Assembly (NCBI RefSeq): GCF_003606345.3
Contig: NZ_CP031844.2
Span: 62,001-126,000 of the forward strand
Source of the DNA: Bartonella krasnovii
GTDB lineage: Bacteria > Pseudomonadota > Alphaproteobacteria > Rhizobiales > Rhizobiaceae
DNA: 64,000 nt
Direction: 5' to 3'
Part shown: in pieces, positions 1-12,000 of the stretch
Numbering within the stretch: the stretch's first letter is position 1
Layout of the letters: every line of letters begins with the position of its first letter
Translations under genes and position numbers: made by a program
Notes under the pieces: model-generated
Told to the model about the DNA's origin: nothing
What the model saw: the letters and a program-made list of their open reading frames with translations, nothing else
Database searches by the model: none

Positions 1-3000
1 TTGCCACCGGTTGTGGATCTGCGGCACAGGGGAGTTATTCAACAGCATTTGGTGCAAATGCAACAGCCCTTACGGGAGGGTCACAAGCTTTTGGTGTTGC
101 GGCGCTTGCAGCTGGAAAGGTAAGCATTGCTATAGGTGTAGGATCAGAAACAAAGGGAGATTCTGCTGTTGCTTTAGGTGGGCTTGCAAATGCAGCAGGG
201 GAAATAAGTGTTGCTATTGGTCATAAGGCACAATCAACAGGAAAATTTGCGATCACTATGGGTGATCAGGCACAGGCAACAAAAGAAGATAGCGTGGCTA
301 TAGGCCGCATGGCAAAGGCCAATGCACTGGGAAGTATCGCTTTAGGTGCCGGTTCTGAAGTGAAGGTTGATGGGGGAGTTGCTTTGGGCGATTCTTCTGT
401 AGCGGATACAGCTGCTGGTATTTTTGGTTATGAACCTCGCTTGAAGAAGGCATCAACTAGTACGGATTCTGCATGGCAAGCTAGACGAGGTGCAGTTAGT
501 GTTGGTACTTTAGACAGAACAAGACAGATTACAAAAGTAGCAGCTGGCACGGAGTATACTGATGCAGTAAATGTGGCGCAGTTAAAGGCGTTGCAGGAGT
601 ACGTAGATAGAAGCTGGAAACTCTCTGTTGATGGTAAAAATGCTAGAGTTGTAGGGATAGGCGATACAGTAGATTTTTCAGCTGGAAGTAACAACCTTAA
701 TATTACCAAAGGCGAAGATGACAATAATATAAAGTTTGATTTAGCAAAGGATCTCACACTCAATAAAGTAACAGCAGGTGCAAATACTTTTGATGACACA
801 GGCTTAATCATCAAGGATGGTCCGAAAATAGTGAAGGACGGTATTGATGTATGGAATAAAAAGATAACCAATGTGGCAGATGGTACTACGAAAAACGATG
901 CGGTGAATTTTTCACAGTTGCAAGAATTAAAAGATTTGATGTCGTCGAAAGATGCGTTGGCTTCATGGGATGGTGACAGGGTAAGAGTAGGCGCTCCTAA
1001 AAATTTTTCCGCTAAAGGATCTGTTGTAATAGGACCACTTTCTGATGAGCTAGAATTGAAAGTGTATCCAACAGTCAAGGCTCAATATGGAATAGGCATA
1101 GGTATGAGAGCTGAAGTTAACAGCAAGTCTACTTGGGGAGTTGCTGTTGGTTATGGAGCAAGAGTGAATTCTGTTTCTGGTATTGCTTTGGGTGCTTATT
1201 CTTATAGTACTTTTGAAGCTGGGCGTCATGGCTATGATCCTAGGACTGGAAAAGAATCAACTTCGGATAATAGAGTATGGAAGTCTAGCTATGGCTCACT
1301 CAGTATTGGTGGCGACTATACTAGTAGGCAGATTATAAATGTTGCCGCTGGTACGGACGATTATGATGCAGTGAATGTTGCGCAGTTAAAAGCCTTAAGA
1401 TCAATGATCAAAAAACAAGGAAGTTGGGATCTGTCTGTTAATGACGCAGAAGAGAAGACAGCTATTGGTACAGGTGATACATTAGCTTTGACAGCTGGAA
1501 GTGAAAATTTAAAGATCAAAAACGATAAAACTGAAAACGGCAGTAAGGTAACATTTGATTTAGCAAAGGATCTCGCGTTAAATAGCATAAAACTAGGGGA
1601 GGGAACTGTACCAGATGGTGAAAAAGATGCAGTAAGTCCAATAACTTTAGATGCCACGGGCTTAATCATTGCGAATGGCCCGAAAATAATGGCGACTGGT
1701 ATCGATGCAGGCAGTAAAAAGATAACCAATGTAGCAGATGCTACTGATACGACTGATGCTGTAAATTTTGGACAATTGAACAAAGCCAAGCAAGAAGTTC
1801 AAGAACAAGTAGAAAAGCAAGTTGCGGCCAATAGTTTCGTAAAACAAGATACCGACACAAAACATATCACTATTGGTAAGGAAACAGACGGTGATAAAAT
1901 CGATATTACCAATAAAGAAGGTGGTGCTCGGACTCTTTCTGGTGTGAAGGCTGGTACTGAAGAAACCGATGCCGTGAATTTTGGACAGCTGAAGAAAATT
2001 CAAACAGAAGTCACAGAGCAAGTAGCTGCTAATAGCTTTGTTAAACAAGATTCCAATACAAAATACATCACCATTGGTAAGGAAACCGATGGTGATAAAA
2101 TTGATATTACCAACAATGTAAACGAAGCACGAATCCTTTCCGGTGTAAAAGCTGGTACTGAAAGCACCGACGCTGTAAATTTTGCGCAGTTAAAAGAATC
2201 GACCAGAGGGTGGAAAATTTACGTTGGAGGCGAATTTAAAGAACCTACCGCTGAAGGGGTATCTTCAATTGCTATAGGCTCTGGAGCATCTGCGTCTAAT
2301 GTTAACGCTATAGCTTTGGGGACGAGATCACAAGCAACAGGGAACGCAGGAGTTGCTCTAGGGGCGGGTTCTGTAGCGGATGATGGTGGTGGTATTTGGG
2401 GTTATGATCCTTTGAGAGATGGAGTATCAGAGAGTATAAGTTATGAATGGAGGAGTGCATTAGGTTCCGTTAGTGTTGGTGATCATACTAATAAGTATTC
2501 ACGGCAAATTACAGGGGTAGCAGCGGGTAGTAGAGATACTGATGCGGTGAATGTTGTGCAGTTGAAATCCTTACGGAGCTATGTGGACAAAGGTTGGAAA
2601 CTCTCTGTTAATGGTAAAAATGCTAAAGCTGTGGGAATAGATGATACGGTAGATTTTGCAGCAGGAAGCAACAACCTTACCATTACCAAAAGCGAAAGCG
2701 ACAACAAGGTAAAGTTTGATTTAGCAAAGGATCTCACACTGGATAGCATAACAGTAGGATCTAATACTCTAAACACAACAGGCTTGAAAATTGCGAATGG
2801 TCCACAAATAACGACTGAAGGTATTAATGCTGGAGAAAAAATAATCACAGCTGTTGCAAATGGAAAAATTTTTCAAGGTTCAAAAGATGCAATCAATGGC
2901 TCACAGCTTTATATTCTTGCTAATTCGATTGCTGCTACTCTTGGTAGTGATACTGTATCTATCAATGAAGAAGATGGGGCTGTTGTAAGCGGCGGTTATT

Positions 3001-6000
3001 ATTCTAATGGTGTTGATGCTGATGGAAATATAACCAAAGATGGCTATCAAACTGTTGCATCTGCGCTTGAAAGCATTGGTCAAAGCTTTGAAAATGTTCT
3101 CAACCTTTTTGATAAAAAAGTAGAAGATGTTGTAAAAACGGTTCAAGAAGATTCCTTGTTATGGAGTGATGATGCCGGAGCCTTTGTTGCCAACCATAAA
3201 AAGGCTGGAGATGAAGAAGGTAAAGAAAAAACCGCAAGCAAGATCATCTCTCTCGCACAAGGTGATATTAACGCTACCTCTACCGATGCAATCAATGGCT
3301 CCCAGCTTTACACTTTAGGTAATAATGTCGCGAAGTCTTTCGGTGGCGATGCTGGTTATGAGAATGGCAACTGGAAAGCACCTAACTTTAAGGTCAAAAC
3401 TGTTAACTCTGATGGCAAGGAAGATGAACAAAGCTATACAAGTGTAGCGGAGGCTTTTGAAGGAGTTGGTACTTCTTTTACAAACGTTCAGAATAAATTT
3501 AGCCAGGAGATTACCAACCAGATTAATAATGCCATTACCAATATACAAGGTGAAAGCCTTATTAAGAAAAATAAAGAAACAAATCTCATCACGATTGGTA
3601 AAGAAGTAGCAGGCGATGAAATCAATATTGCCAACAACATGAATGAGGCACGTACGCTTTCAGGTGTTAAGGAAGCAGCAAAAGATAATGAAGCCGTTAA
3701 CAAGGCTCAGCTTGATACAAACATCAAGAAAGTAGAAGATAAATTAGCAGAAGCAGTCGGTAATATTACGCAACAAGTTCAGGGTGATGCCTTATTATGG
3801 AGCAATACTGATAATGCATTTGTTGCCGATCATAAGAAGAATGGTGAAAAAACAAAGAGTAAGATTACGCATCTTTTGGATGGTGATATTGCTTCTGGTT
3901 CTACAGATGCAGTCACGGGTGGACAACTCTATTCGATGAATAAGCATCTTGCGACTTATTTTGGTGGTGGTGCTGGTTATGATGCGCAAGGCAACTGGCA
4001 AGCGCCTAGCTTTAAGGTTAAAACTGTTAAAAAGGATGGTAGCTCTGAAGATAAGAACTATACCAATGTAGCGGATGCTTTAGCAGGCGTGGGGACTTCT
4101 TTCACGAATGTTCAGAATAAGTTTACCAATGAGATTACCAACCAAATTAATCATCTTCAATCAGATGATTCAGCGGTTGTTCACTATGATAAGAAGGATG
4201 GCACCATTAATTATGGAAGTGTAACTTTTGGTGGTAAAGATAAGACTCCTACGTCTCTCCACAATGTTGCGAATGGTATTATTTCAGATAAGTCGCATGA
4301 TGCAGTCACTGGCGGACAGATTTATAAAATTGGTGAAGATATAGCAAAATTCTTGGGTGGAAGTGCAGCTTTTAACAATGGAGCTTTTACAGGTCCAACT
4401 TATAAATTATCGTACATTACCAAGGATGGCGTTGTAACAGAAAATTCTCTTGACAGTGTTGGAACAGCAATTGCAGGGCTTGATATTAATATCAAGAATG
4501 TAAATGATCGTATTAAGGAAGTCTCAGAGGGCGTTGCACAGGATTCTTTATCATGGAGCAAGGAAGCTAATGCCTTTAGTGCGCAACATGGAGCAGGAGC
4601 AAAAACGAATAGCAAAATTAAGTTCCTTGCTGCCGGAGATATTGCAAAAGACTCGACTGATGCAATCAATGGTTCACAGCTTTATTCAATGAACAATACA
4701 CTTGCGACTTATTTTGGTGGTGGTGCTGAATATAAGGATGGCAAATGGGTAGCTCCAAGCTTTAAGGTTAAAACCGTTAAAAAGGATAGTAATGAAGTTG
4801 AAGAGATTGCCTATGATAATGTTGCGGATGCCTTTGCAGGTATGAGCACTTCTATTACAGATATTCATAATGAAGTGAATAACCAAATCTCCAATATTGT
4901 TAGTGATAGCCTTGTCAAGCAGGATGATACAGGTCTTATCAAGATAGGAGCAGAAAAAGAGGGCGGTGCAATTGATATTGCCAATAAAAATGGTGAGGCA
5001 CGTACGCTTTCAGGTGTTAAGGAAGCAGCAAAAGATAATGAAGCCGTTAACAAGGCTCAGCTTGATACAAACATCAAGAAAGTAGAAGATAAATTAGCAG
5101 AAGCAGTCGGTAATATTACGCAACAAGTTCAGGGTGATGCCTTATTATGGAGCAATACTGATAATGCATTTGTTGCCGATCATAAGAAGAATGGTGAAAA
5201 AACAAAGAGTAAGATTACGCATCTTTTGGATGGTGATATTGCTTCTGGTTCTACAGATGCAGTCACGGGTGGACAACTCTATTCGATGAATAAGCATCTT
5301 GCGACTTATTTTGGTGGTGGTGCTGGTTATGATGCGCAAGGCAACTGGCAAGCGCCTAGCTTTAAGGTTAAAACTGTTAAAAAGGATGGTAGCTCTGAAG
5401 ATAAGAACTATACCAATGTAGCGGATGCTTTAGCAGGCGTGGGGACTTCTTTCACGAATGTTCAGAATAAGTTTACCAATGAGATTACCAACCAAATTAA
5501 TCATCTTCAATCAGATGATTCAGCGGTTGTTCACTATGATAAGAAGGATGGCACCATTAATTATGGAAGTGTAACTTTTGGTGGTAAAGATAAGACTCCT
5601 ACGTCTCTCCACAATGTTGCGAATGGTATTATTTCAGATAAGTCGCATGATGCAGTCACTGGCGGACAGATTTATAAAATTGGTGAAGATATAGCCAAAT
5701 TCTTGGGTGGAAATGCAGCTTTTAACAATGGAGCTTTTACAGGTCCAACTTATAAATTATCATACATTACCAAGGATGGCGTTGTAACAGAAAATTCTCT
5801 TGACAGTGTTGGAACAGCAATTGCAGGGCTTGATATTAATATCAAGAATGTAAATGATCGTATTAAGGAAGTCTCAGAAGGCGTTGCACAGGATTCTTTA
5901 TCATGGAGCAAGGAAGCTAATGCCTTTAGTGCGCAACATGGAGCAGGAGCAAAAACGAATAGCAAAATTAAGTTCCTTGCTGCCGGAGATATTGCAAAAG

Positions 6001-9000
6001 ACTCGACTGATGCAATCAATGGTTCACAGCTTTATTCAATGAACAATACACTGGCGACTTATTTTGGTGGTGGTGCCGGCTATGATAAGCAAGGAAAATG
6101 GCAAGCGCCTAACTTTAAGGTTAAAACTGTAAAAGAGGATGGTAACTCTGAAGATAAGAACTATACCAATGTAGCGGATGCTTTAGCAGGCGTAGGGACT
6201 TCTTTTACAAACGTTCAGAATAAGTTTACCACTGAGATTACCAACCAAATTAATCGTCTTCAATCAGATGATTCAGCTGTTGTTCACTATGATAAGAAGG
6301 ATGGCACCATTAATTATGGAAGTGTAACTTTTGGTGGGAAAGATAAAACCGCCACGGCTCTCCACAATATTGCTGATGGAAATATTGCCAAGGATTCACA
6401 TGATGCAATCACGGGAGGTCAGATTAACACCATCTCTCAAGATGTTGCAAAGTTTTTAGGTGGAGAAGCATCCTTTAACAATGGAGCCTTTACACAGCCG
6501 ACCTATAAATTATCTAGAGTGGATAGTACTGGAAAAATAACAGACAGTTCTTTCAATGATGTTGGTTCAGCCTTTGCAGGGCTTGATAAAAATATCAAGA
6601 ATGTAAATGATCGTATTAAGGAAGTCTCAGAAGGCGTTGCACAGGATTCTTTATCATGGAGCAAGGAAGCTAATGCCTTTAGTGCGCAACATGGAGAAAA
6701 AGAAAAAACAAATAGCAAAATTAAATTCCTTGCTGCCGGAGATATTACAAAAGACTCGACTGATGCAATCAATGGTTCACAACTTTATTCGATGAACAAT
6801 ACACTGGCGACTTATTTTGGTGGTGGTGCCGGCTATGATAAGCAAGGAAAATGGCAAGCGCCTAACTTTAAGGTTAAAACTGTAAAAGAGGATGGTAACT
6901 CTGAAGATAAGAACTATACCAATGTAGCGGATGCTTTAGCAGGTGTTGGTACTTCTTTTACAAACGTTCAGAATAAGTTTACCACTGAGATTACCAACCA
7001 AATTAATCGTCTTCAATCAGATGATTCAGCTGTTGTTCACTATGATAAGAAGGATGGCACCATTAATTATGGAAGTGTAACTTTTGGTGGGAAAGATAAA
7101 ACCGCCACGGCTCTCCACAATATTGCTGATGGAAATATTGCCAAGGATTCACATGATGCAATCACGGGAGGTCAGATTAACACCATCTCTCAAGATGTTG
7201 CAAAGTTTTTAGGTGGAGAAGCATCCTTTAACAATGGAGCCTTTACACAGCCGACCTATAAATTATCTAGAGTGGATAGTACTGGAAAAATAACAGACAG
7301 TTCTTTCAATGATGTTGGTTCTGCTTTTGCAGGGCTTGATATTAATATCAAGAATGTAAATCAACGTATTAAGGAAGTCTCAGAAGGCGTTGCACAAGAT
7401 TCTTTATCATGGAGCAAGGAAGCTAATGCCTTTAGTGCGCAACATGGAGAAAAAGAAAAAACAAATAGCAAAATTAAATTCCTTGCTGCCGGAGATATTA
7501 CAAAAGACTCGACTGATGCAATCAATGGTTCACAACTTTATTCGATGAACAATACACTGGCGACTTATTTTGGTGGTGGTGCTGAGTATAAAGAAGGTAA
7601 ATGGACAGCTCCAAACTTCAAAGTTAACGTAGTGAATGCTAATGGCGATAAGGTTGAAGAGCAGAGCTATGATAGTGTAGCGAAAGCCTTTGAAGGTGTT
7701 GGAAGTTCTTTCACGAATCTTCATAATGAAGTGACGAATGCTGTTACGAATATTAATAATCACATCAACAATGTGGTGAGTGATAGTCTTGTCAAGCAGG
7801 ATGAAGAGAGTAAGGTTATCAAGATAGGAGCGGAAAAAGGTGGTACCAGCATTAACATTGCTAATAGTGGTGATGCTGCGCGGACCCTTACAGGTGTAAA
7901 ATCAGGAACGCTTACAGAAACCTCGACAGATGCAGTGAATGGTTCTCAACTTTATTCCTTGAATCAGACGCTTGCGAGCTATTTTGGTGGCGGTGCTGAG
8001 TATAAAGAAGGTAAATGGACAGCTCCAAACTTCAAAGTTAACGTAGTGAATGCTAATGGCGATAAGGTTGAAGAGAAGAGGTATGATAGTGTAGCAGCTG
8101 CCTTTGAAGGTGTTGGAAATTCTTTCACGAATATTCATAAAGAACTTAAGAATGAGATTAACCAAGTTGTGGGAGAGAGTCTTGTTAAGCAAGATGAGAA
8201 GACACATGTTATTGCCGTTGGTGGAGAAACGAACGGTACTAAGGTAAGTTTTGCCAACAGTGATGGTATAGAGCGGGTTCTTTCTGGAGTTAAAGCAGGT
8301 GAGCTTTCAACAAAATCGACCGAAGCAGTTAATGGTTCACAGCTTTATTCGATGAGCAATACCCTCGCGACTTATTTTGGCGGTGGAGCAGGTTATGATG
8401 AAAAGGGGGAATGGCAAGCCCCAAGCTTTAAGGTTAATACAGTTAATGCTGATGGTAAGGAAAAAGATGAGACTTATCAGAATGTAGCGGAAGCTTTGGC
8501 TGGTGTTGGTACATCTTTTACGAATGTTTATAATAAAATTACCAATGAGATTAATAATGCGATTACCAAAGTAGAAGGAGATAGCCTTGTTAAGCAAGCA
8601 AAAGAAACCGATCCTATTACTATTGGTAAAGAAGTAGCCGGTACTGAAGTCAATATTGCCAACAAGGATAAAGAGGATCGTACGCTTTCTGGAGTTAAGG
8701 CAGCAGTAAATGGTAATGAAGCGGTTAATAAAGCGCAACTTGATCAAAGTTTGGAGAAGCTTTCTAACAGTCTTCAATCAGATGATTCAGCTGTTGTTCA
8801 TTATGATAAGAAGGAAAGTGGTGAAACTGATTATACAAGTGTGACTTTAGGTAAAGGTAAGGGTTCTACACCTGTTGGTCTTCATAATGTTGCTAATGGT
8901 AATATTGCCAAGGATTCCCATGATGTGGTTACAGGTGGTCAGATCAACACGATCTCTCAAGATGTTGCCAAGTTTTTAGGTGGAGATACATCTTTTGAGA

Positions 9001-12000
9001 AGGGTTCCTTTACAGGACCAACCTATAAATTATCAGAGGTTGATACTCATGGTCAGGTAAGTTCGACAGAGTTTAAAGATGTTGGTTCAGCTTTTGCAGG
9101 GCTTGATAAAAATATCAAGAATGTAAATGATCGTATTAAGGAAGTCTCAGAGGGCGTTGCTCAGGATTCTTTATCATGGAGCAAGGAAGCTAATGCCTTT
9201 AGTGCGCAACATGGAGAAGGTAAAGACAGAACATCTAGCAAGATTACGCACATTTTGGATGGGGATATTACAACTAATTCAAGTGATGCAGTAAATGGTT
9301 CACAGCTTTATTCAATGAACAATACGTTAGCGAGCTATTTTGGAGGCGGTGCTGAGTATAAAGAAGGCAAATGGGTAGCTCCAAGCTTCAAAGTTAACGT
9401 AGTGAATGCTAATGGCGATAAGGTTGAAGAGCAGAGCTATAAGACAGTAGCGGAAGCCTTTGCTGGTGTAGGAAGTTCTTTCACGAATATTCATAATGAA
9501 GTGACGAATGCTGTTACGGATATTAATAATCACATCAACAATGTGGTGAGTGATAGTCTTGTCAAGCAGGATGAAGAGAGTAAGGTTATCAAGATAGGAG
9601 CAGAAAAAGGTGGTACCAGCATTAACATTTCTAATAGTGGTGATGCTGCTCGGACCCTTACAGGCGTAAAATCAGGAGGGCTTACAGAAACCTCGACAGA
9701 TGCAGTGAATGGTTCCCAACTTTATTCGATGAACAATACGTTAGCGAGCTATTTTGGAGGCGGTGCTGAGTATAAAGAAGGCAAATGGGTAGCTCCAAGC
9801 TTCAAAGTTAACGTAGTGAATGCTAATGGCGATAAGGTTGAAGAGCAGAGCTATAAGACAGTAGCGGAAGCCTTTGCTGGTGTAGGAAGTTCTTTCACGA
9901 ATATTCATAAAGAGCTTAAGAATGAGATTAACCAAGTTGTGGGAGAGAGTCTTGTTAAGCAAGATGAGAAGACACATGTTATTTCCGTTGGAGGTGAAAA
10001 GAGCGGCACTGAAGTTACGTTTTCGAATACTGATGGAGCATCACGGACCCTTACAGGTGTAAAGGCAGGAGGGCTTACAGAAACCTCGACAGATGCAGTG
10101 AATGGTTCCCAACTTTTTGCGACCAATCAAAATGTTACGGCAGTCACGAATGATCTTAAAACGGTTTCTGAGAATACTTCGAAATTCTTAGGAGGTGGAG
10201 CAGACGTGTTGAAAGGTATTGCGCCAACTTATACAGTTCAGGATAAGAGTTATCAGAGTGTAGCGGATGCATTTGGTGGTGTTGATCGTTCATTCACAGC
10301 ACTTCATGAGGAGATTGCAAAAAATACGAGTGATCTTTCAGACACGCTTAAGCAGAATGCGTTGTTATGGAGTGATAAAGATCATGCTTTTGTAGCGATC
10401 CATGGAACTGATGCTGACAAGAAGAACAGCAAGATCACGTTACTTGCGAATGGTAGCATCACTAAAGATTCTACGGATGCGATTAATGGTTCACAGCTTT
10501 ATTCGATGAACAATACACTGGCGACTTATTTTGGTGGTGGAGCTGAGTATAAAGAAGGCAAATGGGTAGCTCCAAGCTTTAAGGTTAATACAGTAAGTGC
10601 AGATGGTGGCAAGGTTGAAGAGCAGAGCTATGATAATGTTGCAGCAGCTTTTGCTGGTGTAGGAAGTTCTTTCACGAATCTTCATAATGAGCTTAAGAAT
10701 GAAATTAGCCAAGTTGTTAAAGATAGTCTTGTCAAGCAGGATGAAGAGAGCAAGGTCATCAAGATCGGTGCAGAGAAAGAGGGAACAGAAATTACTATTG
10801 CCAATAGTGATGGAGCAGAACGTAGTCTCTCCGGTGTTAAGGCAGGGACCCTTTCAGCAGATTCAACAGAAGCAGTGAATGGAGGTCAGCTATATTCCTT
10901 GAATCAGACGTTAGCGAGCTATTTTGGTGGTGGAGCTGAGTTTGAGAATGGTCAGTGGGTAGCACCAAGCTTTACGATATTGAGCTTTAACGAAGATGGC
11001 AGTTCTGAGGAAACGAGTTATAATAGTGTTTCTGCTGCTTTTGCGGGTGTGAATCGGTCTTTCATGAAGCTTCACCATGAGCTTTCAGATACTGTTGAGC
11101 AGAATGCGTTGTTGTGGAGTGATGCGGATGAATCCTTTGTAGCACTTCATGGCAAAGGCTCAGAGAAGCACAATAGCAAGCTGAGCCATCTTGTTGATGG
11201 AGATATTTCTGCGGGTTCGACAGAAGCGATTACGGGTAACCAGTTGTATCAGTTGAATCAGACGTTAGCGGCTTATTTAGGAGGAGGAGCGAGCTATCAG
11301 GGAGGAGAATGGACAGCACCTCATTTTGAAGTAAAGCAGTTCAAGAGCGATGGCAGTTCTTCTGAGAGTAAGAGCTATGATAATGTAGCTGGTGCATTTG
11401 AAGGAGTTAACGGAAGTTTATCTGGTATTAACGATCGCCTTAATGATGTATCTAAGAATGTTTCAACGAACAGTTTGAAATGGAATGATGAATTAGAAGG
11501 CTATGATGGTCGTCATAATGGATCTGATAGTAAGATTACGCATGTAGCGGATGGGGATGTATCGGAAGGTTCGAAAGAAGTTGTTAATGGAGGTCAGCTT
11601 TGGGAGACGAACCAGAAAGTATCAGCGGTTGAGAACCGTGTAGAAAGCCTAGATCAACATGTTAAGGATGTTGAAAGTGCGGTTACGAACGGAGCTGTTA
11701 ACTATGATAAGGATGATGCTGGTCATAAGACGAATAAAGTTACGTTGGTTGGAGGGGATGACAGTGCTCCTGTTTTGATAGACAATTTAGCGGAAGGTCG
11801 GATTGAAAGTGGTTCGAAAGAAGCGGTTACGGGCGGTCAATTGCATGATTATACGGATAAACAGATGAAGTTAGTGCTTGAAGATGCGAAGAAGTATACG
11901 GATGAGCATGTTACTGATATAGTCAACAATGGTGTTAGTGAGTCCAAAGCTTATACAGATATGAAGTTTGAGACATTAAATTATGCCATTGAGGATGTTC

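Noticed and set aside
428..1078. Long minus-strand open frame (216 codons) opposite the adhesin
   Set aside because: It and about twenty others are reverse-strand shadows of repetitive, codon-biased adhesin sequence; no ribosome sites or family motifs.
3644..9910. Possible CRISPR-like repeat array
   Set aside because: The repeats are hundreds of bases long, in frame and coding for adhesin modules; there are no short direct repeats with unique spacers.
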